Shown here: positions 12,355-25,400 of the stretch, one piece after another
How positions within the stretch are numbered: position 1 is the first letter of the stretch
Layout: each line of letters begins with the position of its first letter
Source: Pratylenchus scribneri
Taxonomy: Eukaryota; Nematoda; Chromadorea; Rhabditida; Pratylenchidae
Direction: 5' to 3'
Length of the DNA stretch: 64,000 nt
NCBI GenBank assembly: GCA_030063045.1
Contig: JAQSEB010000203.1
Coordinates: forward strand, 1-64,000
The notes under the pieces: generated by a model
Told to the model about the DNA's origin: nothing
The model's input: the letters and a program-made list of their open reading frames with translations, nothing else
Databases searched by the model: none
Translations under genes and position numbers: made by a program

Positions 12355-13035
12355 GAGCTAATTCTGCATCACTAAAAATCCTAAAAAATTCATTGCTTCT
12401 GCAGGTCTACTTTTTATACATTAGGGGAATGCTGACTCTGACAAATGCTTTTGGAGGCCCATTTTTTATACATTTGTCTTTGATTTCTGTAGAGCTAATT
12501 CTGCATCGCTAAAAATTCAATGCTTCTGTAAGGCAGTTTTGTAACTAGGGCATGCTCTTGTAAAGGCCGTTTTGTCACGAGGGGATGCTCTTTTAAAGGG
12601 GTATTGTTGAAATAATTCTGCATCGCTAAAAATTCAATGCTTCTGTAAGGCAGTTTTGTAACTAGGGCATGCTCTTGTAAAGCCGTTTTGTCACGAGGGG
12701 ATGCTCTTTTAAAGGGGTATTGTTGAAATAATTCTGCATTACTAAAAATTCAATGCTTCTGTAAGGCAGTTTTGTCACTAGGGCATGCTCTTGTAAAGCT
12801 ATTTTGTCACGAGGGGATGCTCTTTTAAAGGGGTTATTGTCGAACTAATTCTGCATTACTAAAAATTCAATGCTTTTGCAAGAGAGTTTTTTCCCGAGGG
12901 GATGCTCTTGTAAGGGACTTTTTTAACGAGGGGATGCTGTTGTAAAGGAGTATTGTTGAGTTAATTCTGCATCGCTAAAAATCTTAAAATTCAATGCTTC
13001 TGCAAGGGAGTTTTTTCCCGAGCGCTGCATAATTA
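12355..13035. repeat. Tandem repeat, about 125-bp unit, five copies
   Basis: Each unit runs TAATTCTGCAT..CTAAAAATTCAATGCTT, then GGGGATGCTCTTTTAAAGGGG-like blocks; copies begin near 12360, 12488, 12608, 12728 and 12845. The middle copies are nearly identical and the outer ones diverged. Directly abuts the upstream minisatellite. Confidence 0.75.
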
Positions 13036-13254
13036 GATCTTTTAGGGAGTAATAGCAAATCAGAGACTGATGTCTAAAAAATGTGCCTGCAGAAGTATTG
13101 AATTTTAGGGGTGATACAGAATTAATAACTCTACCGGATATAAAAAATTACATTTATTTAATTTAATTCAAATAAAACATTCATATATTGCCGCGAAAGT
13201 TGAAAATCCGCGAAAGTTGAAATTTACAACTATTTCGCCGGGCTGGGAACAGAG

Positions 13255-13655
13255 GACTATTTGTCACGGCCAATTTGTCGCCGAACCTTTTTCCCGCCGG
13301 CCGATTTGTCGCCGCTTAATAACTCATTAAGGTGTGAACCTATTTGGATGATTTTGGCATCAAATTAAAGTGTAGATTCTTGACAATTCAATGATATTAA
13401 TTTTATTTAGATTGGTTCAGAAATGCTGAAGTTTTGCCCAAAAACCACTGAAAATTTCGCAAAAATCATAGTAAAGGTCATTTTGAATGTTTTTCAGCCA
13501 TAACTCCATCAATTCTGAACCAAATTAAATAAAATTTGCATCATTTAATAGCCAAGAGTCTGCTCTTTAATTTTATATGAAAAACATTCAAATTGGTTCA
13601 AACATTTGTGAGTTATTAAACGGTGACAAATTAGGCGACGACAAACTGGGGAGTT
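13255..13655. mobile_element. Foldback element
   Basis: Left arm (GTCACGGCCAATTTGTCGCC, TAATAACTCA, CAAATTAAAGTGTAGA) is repeated inverted on the right (TCTGCTCTTTAATTTTATAT, GTGAGTTATTAAACG, GACAAATTAGGCGACGAC). No coding potential. The element at 25845-26165 has the same block order and is probably family. Confidence 0.65.
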
Positions 13656-13755
13656 CCCATTTGGGTTGCTCAATTTTAAATAAAATTTTATCAAAAATCC
13701 AACAGTAAAATTGTCATCATTGAATGAAAATGGAATACAAAAATAATCAGTAAAA

Positions 13756-16700
13756 TTAATGTTTCATCAATTGCTTGTGGATTGCCAAATCCATTGATTG
13801 GGCAAAAATTTGGCCACATTTTTTGCATGCAAACGGATTCCCGTGCCAACTACGACGATGTTTGCGCAATCCCTCGGAAGTTTTGAATGATTTGTTGTTT
13901 TTACATTCCTTGCACAGATACGGCTTCTCTCCAGTATGATTCCGTACATGTTCATTCAATTGTTGCGATGTTTTGTATGCTTTGCCGCAGACATCACATC
14001 GAAAAAAGGATGAAAATATTAATGTATGAATGCATCACTTTTACCTGGTTGACCTACCTACATATATGACTAATAGCTCAAAAACATTGATCATATTATA
14101 AGGGGGGGGGGGGGGTGGGGGGTAAGGGCGCCAGTCTGATTTATACTTGCCCCCCACCCTTATAATTATAATGAATGACCTAAGTGCCCCCTTATATTGA
14201 CCTCTGTCCCCCTTCCCACTTATAATGTGACTTGCCCCATCTTATAATGTGATAGTTACAAAAATTAAGTTCTAGGGGTGGGGGAAGCGTACTGCAACAC
14301 TTGCGGACCCGACACTTGCGGACGAAACGATCTGGAGCCGAAGTTGGTAAAGCTGGCGCGGTATTGTTTATAGGATATTATTAGGCATAAAATTAGCTAC
14401 AAAATGACATTAAAAGCTTTGGCCAATTTTGAGTATTCAACGTGTTTTGGCCAGAAAACCGTTGATTTAATTAAAATTGTGTTTTTGGCGGTTTTTTGTT
14501 CATAACTCGGTGAATACCCAATATTGAAGTATGAATTTGATGCCATTTTGTAGCAGTGTTGCCGCGAGTCGCCAAAAAGTTCGAGTCGAGTTTCGAGTTC
14601 GAGTCGGCCAAAATTTTTCGAGTCGAGTTTCGAGTTTCGAGTCGCCAAAAACCTCGAGTTTCGGGTTTCGAGTTTCGAGTCTCGAGTCTAATTCAAAAAA
14701 ATTAATTTAACATAGAAAAATTTTTTTATCCAAATTTAAAGAAGAAAATGGAATTAAAATTTGCTTTCATAAATCAAAAATAAATAATAGCAAAAAAATA
14801 TTGAGATTAAATAAATAGTTAATATTCGAAATTTGTTAATGGAAGATTTTCATGGATGAAAAGTAACTTCTCCAAATTTTCTGCACTTAAACGATTTCGC
14901 AAATCAGTCATAATTGCACCGGCCGTCGAAAAAAGCCGTTCTGATTCTTGCGAACCTACAGGCGCACAATTAAATTGTCTTAATTAATGTTAAAAATATT
15001 TCATTTTATAATAATAATAACCTGAATAATTTGCACAATCTTGGCCATTGTTCAGCTTTTTGCGTCCAATATTTGAAGCAATCTTTTTTTTGCAATGGTT
15101 CCGACAAATAAGCATCAATTTCCTGCTTAATCAAATCCGCCTCATCTTTGTCAATAAACAAAAATAAATCATCTTCATGAGAATTATCCTAAAAATTAGT
15201 TTAAAATAAAAATAATTATTAATTAAAATTTACATTCAAATATTCCTCCAAAAGAGCTGAACCTCCGGTTTGATGTGAAATTGATGGCGTTCGCTCACGA
15301 TTTGTTTGATTTTGGGGCAAATCAATGACATTTTCACTTAATTCATCCATTAACCATTTTTTGTATAAATCCCTCTGATCTCGATCAAAAAATTTCAACT
15401 TGTAATTTGGATCGAGAATTGTCGGAATAATCAGTTTTCTAATTAATAAAATTAATATATTTTGTTATAATTACAAATTTAAACCTTTTTAATTCATATC
15501 CACTCATCCTCATTTCCAGTGATTCAGCAATTTGTTTTGAAAGTGCAATATTTGATTTTTTCAAACGATTGATCAAAGCACGATAAAATGGCACTACCGA
15601 TGCAATTGTGACTCGGCGACTCTGCATTTCTTCAGTAATATCAAAAGCCGGTTTTAAAATATCTTGAACCAATTTAATGGTCTCCCATTCAATTTCTGGA
15701 TTTTTTAAATTATTAAAATTAGTAGTCAAAATTCAACCTGTAAATGCTTCCATTCTTTTGCCTGACGCATCTCGATCCATGAAAATTTTAATCGCTTCCT
15801 TGTTTTTCAGAAAACTTTCGCACATTTTGAACATTGAACCCCAACGCACTTCACAGTGCTTAGTAAATTAATTTATTATAATTTAATTAAAAAATATTTT
15901 ATACCTTGATCAACATATTTTCCTCAATTTCAAGCTCACTTTGAAGTTGATTGATATATTCTCGCTGCAAAACCGATTTGCGAATCTTCCTGATCACTTT
16001 TTTCATATTTTCGATGGTTTTTTGCTGAAAATCTGCATAATATTTGAGTCCTTCATTCACGGCCAATTGGATTTTGTGCAAAAAGCAGTCAAATGAATCC
16101 ACGGCGAATAAATTTAAGCCAAGTTTCATTGAGGATGCTGCATCTCGGAGGACGCAATGCATTTTAGTCTGAATTTTAATTTGATTATAAATATTAAATA
16201 AATTAAAACCTTTTCAATTCCCATTCTTTCAATCATTTTCTCCAATCCTTCTTTGATCTTTTCGCCAGTATGATTTTTATTCATTTTTTGGGCACCTATC
16301 ATTCGGTAATTCGGCACAAATTCATTCAATTTTGGATTAAAACAAATGTAATGCGCTGTCAGCGAAATAACACTAAATGTCGAATGAGGAGTGGTCCATA
16401 TGTCCGTTGTAAAAGAAAGATGATTTTGCATGTTTAATTCATTTTGGACATATTCATACAATTTATTGTAAACATTTGGCAATTGTTTTTGGGTAAAATA
16501 AGTCCGCCCTCTTGAAATTTTATTTTATTTTAAATATTAAATAAAAAAAATACTTGAGCTTGTATTGTGGTGGTGCCAAAAAATTGATCAATCGTTTAAA
16601 ACCTGTTTTTTCCGGAGTTCTTAATGGCATCAAATCAAGCGCTATCATTTCCATGATTAATTCATCCGTTCTTTGCGCTTTTGAACCACCCTCCCTCCAT

Positions 16701-19700
16701 TGTGCTTCAATAATTATAAGATTGAAAGAAAATTTTTATAAAATAACAAACTAAATGTTTCAATAATTGTGGGCTGGCTGCCCGAATCAACACGACTTCG
16801 TTTTATTCCGAGATCAACTAAACCTGAAAAATGATACCAAAATTACAAATTTAATTATTTGAACCGGTTGAAGTTGATTCTGAATTGGTCGGACAATTTG
16901 AAGTAGTGAAATTTGTTATTTTTGGCATTGTTGAGAGTGCTTTTTCTGCCAATTGTTTCTTTTTTTCCTTTGCTTTTACATATTGAGCATAAAATTCTTT
17001 ATGATGATTTTTTAAATGTCGATTCATATTTGTTGTTGATTTAGTTTTTTCTCGTTTTTGATTCCATTCACAACTTTTACATTTGACAAAATCGTTGGTC
17101 AATTCAATAAAATAATGCCAAATCGAATCTTCTTCCGCCATTTTTGCTATTCTAATCTGATATAAATTGCAAAATAATTTATTATTAAAGTATAAATTTA
17201 ATATGATTTATGACAAATAAAATGATAAATAAATAAAAATAAAAAAGAATTGACGATTTTATTTAAAATAAATAATAAAATAAGGAAAATCCGTTCGATA
17301 AAAATTTAAAATTTTTAAATTAAAAAGTGCCAAAAATTTCGAGTTTCGAATCGAGTCGATCGAAAATTTTTCGAGTCGAGTTTCGAGTTTCGAGTCGCCA
17401 AAAACCCCGAGTTTCGGGTTTCGAGTTTCGAGTAACTCGAGGCAACCCTGTTTTGTAGTTAATTTTATGCCTAATAATATCCTATAAAGAATGCCACTCC
17501 AGCTTTACCATCTTCGGCACCAGACAATTTCGTCCGCTAGTGTCGGGTCCGCAAGTGTCGGCCAACCGGGGGAAGTTGCGGTGAGTTGCGTTGCAACTTC
17601 TACAAAATTGCGCAGAATTTTATTTTTTGGGAAAATTAAGCCCGCTGAAGATGCCATTCGTCTTCTTTATCCCATCCTTCCCAAACCCTAGCCCTACCCT
17701 GCTCTCCTAACCATAAACCTTAAGCTGCATGCTGCAGGAACCCTACCTAACCCAGCCCCTATCTGCGGACAAAAATGGCCTATGCTAAACCAAACCAATG
17801 GCATTTTCGTGCTCTACTCTTCAAAAGGCATCAATCGAACTATAACTTGACCGAAAAAATTTTCAAAAAATTTTCGAGTCTCGACCCATAGTCCCATAGG
17901 GGTGGGGGTTGGGGGACCCTAGACCTTTTACTTTTTTCAAATTTTTATGACTCCAAAACTTTTTAACCCAACTTCAAATTTCAAATCAATTTCTTTCATC
18001 CCTAGAACGATTCAGTTTTTCGTGAGCTCTTTGGAATGAGTTATTATTCATTCGTCCAGGTAGGTCCACTATGAAAAAGTGGATTATATGTTACGTCGAA
18101 TTTTGGATAGACACGATAATTGGCTCATTCGACGCGGCATGGTCGATTTGGTTTGGATACCCGTCTGCAATTGAAATTTCATATAGTAAATCGACCATGA
18201 CGAATCGAATGAGCCTAGTCTCGAGTCTGTACAATGCCTGGAAGCCGAGATTTCCAAAATTTGTCAACGCCGATTTCCGGAAATCGTCAATTTCCCAAAA
18301 TCGTTGTAACTTATATAAGTTAAAATAGTACCGAAATGGCTTCTCGCCACTGTGGATTAGTGAATGTCTTTTCAGCGAGCCCGGATGAGCAAATGTTTGG
18401 CCACATTGCATGCAAACAAATGGCCTCTCCCCCGTATGGGTTCGAAAATGTATTTGCAAATAATGTGCAAACATTGAACGAAATTTGCATTCTGGCCAAT
18501 TGCATTTTAACTGTTTGCAAATTTAATTAATTTTAAAATATCACAAATTCACATACCATGCCTCCAATTCTTATGGGCACACATTTGATTTGTTCCTCAA
18601 CTTTGTCGCCCTTTTCCGCATTTTCACTAAATTAAAATAAAACTTTAAAAAAAAGATTATTTTCCTCCCTAATTCGTTTTATTTTTGCCTTTAATTAGAG
18701 GCAAAAGAAAAGTCTTTCCTAAGAAAACTTTTTAGGTTTAGTGTTTAGGGTAGGGGTAATCTTAGGGCGATAGGGCTTGGCCATAAATTTGTTGAGCTAT
18801 GGTCATTTTTATGGCCATAAGTTCGTTGACCTATAACTCAGTCAGTGGCCAATGGGCCAATTTAGGTAAGCGATTAAAATAGATACATATTGCAGCTTTT
18901 TTCTCTTTTTTCTTGGACTATCGAATGGTATAAGAACCCTATACCCAACCCTAAAAGTTTTCCAAAGAAAGTCTTTTTGCCTCTAATATCGGCATGTATA
19001 AAACTTTTAGTAATTTGTCCCACAAGGACCATTTATTTTTGTTGCACTCGAATTTTAGCAATTGATCAATTTTTTAATTGGTTGAGTGTGTGATTTGATT
19101 AGAAGAAAGAATTAGTGGATTTGATTGGAAATTTGCAATAAGTTAGCTAAAATTGAGCAGTTTTCATTTTTCGGCCCTAACTTTATGAAAATTGATCAAG
19201 CATTTTGATATTAAAATGCTCTAGAGAATGATCTTAACCCAATGTTTTAAGTTTTATTAAAATTTAAAAGAGTACTGCTTTGATAAAATTGGCCCAAATG
19301 TTTAAATTTCGAGTGCGAAAAATTTGTGGGTAGATAATTGAAATTTATTTTGATGGATTAAAATTAAAATAAACCTTTTTCCATTCTCTTCGTCTCCGCC
19401 CAAGACCATCTCATCCCCATCATCCCTTTCAATGTTTTGAGATGATCTCTCAACTCCAACAACAATTTCTTCATAATTATTCCAATTTGATGAGGAAGTT
19501 GTTTGCATTTGAATTGGGCAATTTGCTCCTCCAATTTCGGCAATTTCGCATTCTTGTTTGATAATGGCGGTTGCAGCCACATTTTGTGCCAAATCAAAAT
19601 ATTATTGTCCACATTCTTCAAGAGGATTTTATTATTAGTTGATAATTTTGATTTAATGAATTTAGAAATAATTTGAAATTAGTCATTGGTGCGTTTTTTG

Positions 19701-20484
19701 CCGAAAAATCAGTTTTTTATTTTTTAGTGCTTGATCCTAGACTCCCAAATCTTATAACCATTTAATTGATCTCGTCATGACGCATTAAGTGATATATATA
19801 ATCTATTATGGTTTTATCAAAAATTAAGGATATTAAACCTTTAGAACCATATTTTAATTTTTTGGTTTTGAATTAAACCCAGACAAACTATAAAACAATC
19901 CGACGCGTCTCGATGAGCTCTATAAAATGGGTATAAGGTTTGTGGGTCTAGGATGTCAAGCACAAAAAAATTATAATCACTAAACCGATTTCTCGACAAA
20001 AGAATCCCATTTCTCTGGGTAAAAGAACCAAAATCTTTCGTTAAATAGGATTTTCTCATTTTTAAATAGATTTTGGAAAAACCTGCTCTGCTGGTTGATC
20101 TGTTTCGACAAATTCATTTTGTCTTCCATCAATTGCTGGATAATCATCAAATCTGTCGTCGTTGTTTTGTTCCTAACGATGAATAGATGAAAATATTGGT
20201 TAATTAAGTCAAACCGAATTCTCCATATTGTTCATTGGCATTTGTTGTTGCCTTTCCAAATCATCATTTTGTTGATGATTTTGCTGCCCTTCCTTCAATT
20301 TGGCAATTTCCACTTTCATTTCGGCATTTTCTTTTCGCAATTCCGACATTTCATTCCTCAATCCAATAAATTCCTGTTGTAATTTTCCAAATTTTTCGCT
20401 CATTTCCTTGTACATTTGCATAATTGAAACTGGTGTTGTTGTTGTTTCGTAAGATTGATCCACTGGTTCCGATTTGATTTCCAT
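13756..20484 (-). CDS. C2H2 zinc-finger protein with two lesions
   Basis: Exons: 20484-20215, 20172-20083, 19615-19375, 18626-18557, 18510-18332, 13999-13756. The N-terminus begins MEIKSEPVD, followed by a heptad-like coiled coil (about residues 25-65) and Gln-rich and acidic linkers. Five C2H2 fingers follow, two before and three after the 4.3-kb intron: [60 protein letters not shown], with TGEKPY/TGERPF linkers, so probably a DNA-binding nuclear factor. Lesion 1: exon 19615-19375 enters in one frame (NVDNN) but must leave in another (LAQNVAATA..), a net two extra bases or one missing near 19597. Lesion 2: the last exon is in frame only if it starts at 13999, where the acceptor reads TTTTTTCG with no AG. 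Either a decaying gene or consensus errors. The big intron hosts hAT copy 1. Confidence 0.65.
14554..17450 (-). mobile_element. Complete hAT transposon, copy 1
   Basis: 2,897 bp. Termini CAGTGTTGCCGCGAGT and, at the other end, the complement CAGGGTTGCCTCGAGT form a typical hAT terminal inverted repeat. A perfect 8-bp target duplication TTTTGTAG flanks it (14546-14553 and 17451-17458). Both subterminal regions carry many GAGTTTCGAGT-type repeats, the usual transposase-binding arrangement. Transposase on the minus strand. Inserted in a MITE inside the zinc-finger gene's intron. Confidence 0.95.
14819..17141 (-). CDS. hAT transposase (copy 1), apparently intact
   Basis: Catalyses cut-and-paste movement of the element. 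Start at 17141. In order: BED zinc finger ([22 protein letters not shown]-x2-C..H-x4-H); [19 protein letters not shown] helix block; RNase-H core start [19 protein letters not shown]; insertion domain; [36 protein letters not shown]-terminal dimerisation region LLEEYL and [19 protein letters not shown], with TAA at 14819-14821. About nine exons with short introns. An in-frame TGA near 15733 is removed if a 42-nt GT..AG intron (GTTGAATTTT..AATCCAG) is spliced, which also preserves frame. I saw no other stop that splicing would not explain. Copy 2 encodes the same protein apart from one residue that I noticed. Confidence 0.85.
18060..18310. repeat. Interspersed repeat family R1, copy
   Basis: Contains GCATGGTCGATTTGGTTTGG and an inverted partner AAATCGACCATGACGAATCG, so one copy is partly palindromic. 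Lies just 3' of a zinc-finger donor site in the large intron. Confidence 0.5.
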
Positions 20485-20861
20485 TCTCCTAAAATTATAC
20501 AATTTTGCACAGAGTTGCCATAATATAATTTTATGTCCCTGCCAGAATTTTTATTCATAATTTGCCGATTTTTTGCCAAATTTTTAAATTTTTATTTAAA
20601 ACTTAGTAACTCCATGGGGGATCGGGACGTGGCCATTTTTGATTTTATTTATTTGCTAAAAAATTTTACCTAACAAGATCATTTTTGGTTAGAATTTTTC
20701 GCTGGTGGTATAATTTTAAAGCTTATTATATGTTTATTTTTATTTACAGCCAAATTACTCAAATAAGTCAAATTATAAGTTAAAAATGAAGTAAAGTAAA
20801 GCATGTATTTATTTTTTTTTTATAAGATTTGTGAAGCGTGCTAGATTTTTGAATTTTTAGA

Positions 20862-22277
20862 AATGGTAACCCCGGAGAAGAGTATATGGAATGGTAACCC
20901 CGGAGGAGAGTATATGGAATGGTAACCCCGGAGGAGAGTATATTGAATGGTAACCCCGGAGGAGAGTATATTGAATGGTAACCCCGCCGGAGGAGAGTAT
21001 ATTGAATGGTAACCCCGCCGGAGGAGAGTATATTGAATGGTAACCCCGCCGGAGGAGAGTATATTGAATGGTAACCCCGGAAGAGAGTATATGGAATGGT
21101 AACACGAGAGTATATTGAATGGTAACCCCGGAGGAGAGTATATTGAATGGTAACCCCGGAGGAGAGTATATTGAATGGTAACCCCGGAGGAGAGTATATT
21201 GAATGGTAACCCCGCCGGAGGAGAGTATATTGAATGGTAACCCCGGAGGAGAGTATATGGAATGGTAACCCCGGAGGAGAGTATATTGAATGGTAACCCC
21301 GGAGGAGAGTATATGGAATGGTAACCCCGGAGGAGAGTATATGGAATGGTAACCCCGGAGGAGAGTATATGGAATGGTAACCCCGGAAGAGAGTATATGG
21401 AATGGTAACCCCGGAGGAGAGTATATGGAATGGTAACCCCGGAGGAGAGTATATGGAATGGTAACCCCGGAGGAGAGTATATGGAATGGTAACCCCGGAG
21501 GAGAGTATATGGAATGGTAACCCCGGAGGAGAGTATATGGAATGGTAACCCCGGAGGAGAGTATATGGAATGGTAACCCCGGAGAAGAGTATATTGAATG
21601 GTAACCCCGGAGGAGAGTATATGGAATGGTAACCCCGGAGGAGAGTATATGGAATGGTAACCCCGGAGGAGAGTATATGGAATGGTAACCCCGGAGAAGA
21701 GTATATTGAATGGTAACCCCGGAAGAGAGTATATTGAATGGTAACCCCGGAAGAGAGTATATGGAATGGTAACCCCGGAGGAGAGTATATTGAATGGTAA
21801 CCCCGGAGGAGAGTATATTGAATGGTAACCCCGGAGGAGAGTATATTGAATGGTAACCCCGGAGTAGAGTATATTGAATGGTAACCCCGGAGGAGAGTAT
21901 ATTGAATGGTAACCCCGGAAGAGAGTATATGGAATGGTAACCCCGGAGGAGAGTATATGGAATGGTAACCCCGGAAGAGAGTATATTGAATGGTAACCCC
22001 GGAGGAGAGTATATTGAATGGTAACCCCGGAGGAGAGTATATGGAATGGTAACCCCGGAGGAGAGTATATGGAATGGTAACCCCGGAGGAGAGTATATGG
22101 AATGGTAACCCCGGAGGAGAGTATATTGAATGGTAACCCCGGAGGAGAGTATATTGAATGGTAACCCCGGAAGAGATTATATGGAATGGTAACCCCGGAG
22201 GAGAGTATATGGAATGGTAACCCCGGAGAAGAGTATATTGAATGGTAACCCCGGAGGAGAGTATATGGAATGGTAAG
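20862..22277. repeat. 28-bp minisatellite, about 50 units
   Basis: Unit ATGGTAACCCCGGAGGAGAG plus TATATGGA, repeated head-to-tail. Main variants are TATATTGA versus TATATGGA, GGAAGAG, GGAGAAG, and an insertion giving CCCCGCCGG, with one short unit near 21100. Because 28 is not a multiple of 3, three units make an 84-base coding period, which is why a 488-codon minus-strand frame stays open; it is not a gene. Sits between the zinc-finger start and the first surviving GRHPR exon. The 20485-20861 stretch before it holds nothing I recognise. Confidence 0.95.
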
Positions 22278-22477
22278 TTTTATAAGGCTAGAATCAACCA
22301 CTAACAAGTTATTAGCGTTATAGACAAAGAATGCGATTTTATGGAGAAAAATATTTTCTCATTTTTTTTTACAAAAATTAAATCTTCTAATGAGAATAGA
22401 ACTGAAAGAAAATTTTTCCACAATTTAAATAGTTTATGTTGTGGTTATCAGAGCTATAATTCCATTCATATTTTTAG

Positions 22478-25400
22478 GTGACTCTCTCGGCCGGTCATGA
22501 CAACATCGACTCAGTCGAATGTAAAAAACGGTCATACCCCTTATTGAGAATTTTATTTATAAAAATTAATTTTTAGTGGAATTCCAATTGGGTTTGCTGG
22601 ATCCGCGTTGACTGAAGTCACTGCCGAGCTGTGTATTGGATTGCTCCTTTCTGTGAGTCGCCGGATTCCAGAGCAGTGTTGCCGCGAGTCGCCAAAAAGT
22701 TCGAGTCGAGTTTCGAGTTCGAGTCGGCCAAAATTTTTCGAGTCGAGTTTCGAGTTTCGAGTCGCCAAAAACCTCGAGTTTCGGGTTTCGAGTTTCGAGT
22801 CTCGAGTCTAATTCAAAAAAATTAATTTAACATAGAAAAATTTTTTTATCCAAATTTAAAGAAGAAAATGGAATTAAAATTTGCTTTCATAAATCAAAAA
22901 TAAATAATAGCAAAAAAATATTGAGATTAAATAAATAGTTAATATTCGAAATTTGTTAATGGAAGATTTTCATGGATGAAAAGTAACTTCTCCAAATTTT
23001 CTGCACTTAAACGATTTCGCAAATCAGTCATAATTGCACCGGCCGTCGAAAAAAGCCGTTCTGATTCTTGCGAACCTACAGGCGCACAATTAAATTGTCT
23101 TAATTAATGTTAAAAATATTTCATTTTATAATAATAATAACCTGAATAATTTGCACAATCTTGGCCATTGTTCAGCTTTTTGCGTCCAATATTTGAAGCA
23201 ATCTTTTTTTTGCAATGGTTCCGACAAATAAGCATCAATTTCCTGCTTAATCAAATCCGCCTCATCTTTGTCAATAAACAAAAATAAATCATCTTCATGA
23301 GAATTATCCTAAAAATTAGTTTAAAATAAAAATAATTATTAATTAAAATTTACATTCAAATATTCCTCCAAAAGAGCTGAACCTCCGGTTTGATGTGAAA
23401 TTGATGGCGTTCGCTCACGATTTGTTTGATTTTGGGGCAAATCAATGACATTTTCACTTAATTCATCCATTAACCATTTTTTGTATAAATCCCTCTGATC
23501 TCGATCAAAAAATTTCAACTTGTAATTTGGATCGAGAATTGTCGGAATAATCAGTTTTCTAATTAATAAAATTAATATATTTTGTTATAATTACAAATTT
23601 AAACCTTTTTAATTCATATCCACTCATCCTCATTTCCAGTGATTCAGCAATTTGTTTTGAAAGTGCAATATTTGATTTTTTCAAACGATTGATCAAAGCA
23701 CGATAAAATGGCACTACCGATGCAATTGTGACTCGGCGACTCTGCATTTCTTCAGTAATATCAAAAGCCGGTTTTAAAATATCTTGAACCAATTTAATGG
23801 TCTCCCATTCAATTTCTGGATTTTTTAAATTATTAAAATTAGTAGTCAAAATTCAACCTGTAAATGCTTCCATTCTTTTGCCTGACGCATCTCGATCCAT
23901 GAAAATTTTAATCGCTTCCTTGTTTTTCAGAAAACTTTCGCACATTTTGAACATTGAACCCCAACGCACTTCACAGTGCTTAGTAAATTAATTTATTATA
24001 ATTTAATTAAAAAATATTTTATACCTTGATCAACATATTTTCCTCAATTTCAAGCTCACTTTGAAGTTGATTGATATATTCTCGCTGCAAAACCGATTTG
24101 CGAATCTTCCTGATCACTTTTTTCATATTTTCGATGGTTTTTTGCTGAAAATCTGCATAATATTTGAGTCCTTCATTCACGGCCAATTGGATTTTGTGCA
24201 AAAAGCAGTCAAATGAATCCACGGCGAATAAATTTAAGCCAAGTTTCATTGAGGATGCTGCATCTCGGAGGACGCAATGCATTTTAGTCTGAATTTTAAT
24301 TTGATTATAAATATTAAATAAATTAAAACCTTTTCAATTCCCATTCTTTCAATCATTTTCTCCAATCCTTCTTTGATCTTTTCGCCAGTATGATTTTTAT
24401 TCATTTTTTGGGCACCAATCATTCGGTAATTCGGCACAAATTCATTCAATTTTGGATTAAAACAAATGTAATGCGCTGTCAGCGAAATAACACTAAATGT
24501 CGAATGAGGAGTGGTCCATATGTCCGTTGTAAAAGAAAGATGATTTTGCATGTTTAATTCATTTTGGACATATTCATACAATTTATTGTAAACATTTGGC
24601 AATTGTTTTTGGGTAAAATAAGTCCGCCCTCTTGAAATTTTATTTTATTTTAAATATTAAATAAAAAAAATACTTGAGCTTGTATTGTGGTGGTGCCAAA
24701 AAATTGATCAATCGTTTAAAACCTGTTTTTTCCGGAGTTCTTAATGGCATCAAATCAAGCGCTATCATTTCCATGATTAATTCATCCGTTCTTTGCGCTT
24801 TTGAACCACCCTCCCTCCATTGTGCTTCAATAATTATAAGATTGAAAGAAAATTTTTATAAAATAACAAACTAAATGTTTCAATAATTGTGGGCTGGCTG
24901 CCCGAATCAACACGACTTCGTTTTATTACGAGATCAACTAAACCTGAAAAATGATACCAAAATTACAAATTTAATTATTTGAACCGGTTGAAGTTGATTC
25001 TGAATTGGTCGGACAATTTGAAGTAGTGAAATTTGTTATTTTTGGCATTGTTGAGAGTGCTTTTTCTGCCAATTGTTTCTTTTTTTCCTTTGCTTTTACA
25101 TATTGAGCATAAAATTCTTTATGATGATTTTTTAAATGTCGATTCATATTTGTTGTTGATTTAGTTTTTTCTCGTTTTTGATTCCATTCACAACTTTTAC
25201 ATTTGACAAAATCGTTGGTCAATTCAATAAAATAATGCCAAATCGAATCTTCTTCCGCCATTTTTGCTATTCTAATCTGATATAAATTGCAAAATAATTT
25301 ATTATTAAAGTATAAATTTAATATGATTTATGACAAATAAAATGATAAATAAATAAAAATAAAAAAGAATTGACGATTTTATTTAAAATAAATAATAAAA

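Larger units (their letters stand above)
14297..17558. mobile_element. Palindromic MITE family B, split by hAT copy 1
   Basis: Left end ACACTTGCGGACCCGACACT and right end GTGTCGGGTCCGCAAGTGT are inverted copies; inner arms pair too (GGACGAAACGATCTGG with CCAGACAATTTCGTCC). The family unit is about 360 bp; here 2.9 kb of hAT DNA plus its target duplication interrupts it at 14554-17458. The arms are better preserved than in the 8506-8858 copy. Confidence 0.8.

Noticed and set aside
15439..15770. In-frame TGA as a disabling mutation in the hAT transposase
   Set aside because: A 42-nt intron with GT..AG ends removes it and leaves [16 protein letters not shown] in frame, in both copies.
20841..22307. 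488-codon minus-strand open frame with LPFHILSSGVTIPYTLL repeats
   Set aside because: It is the translation of a 28-bp minisatellite; three units give a repeat in phase, so it stays open by arithmetic. No start context, splice logic or domain supports a gene.
22608..22825. Short plus-strand ORFs at the hAT left end rich in FESRVSS-like repeats
   Set aside because: They are readings of the GAGTTTCGAGT subterminal repeats of the transposon.
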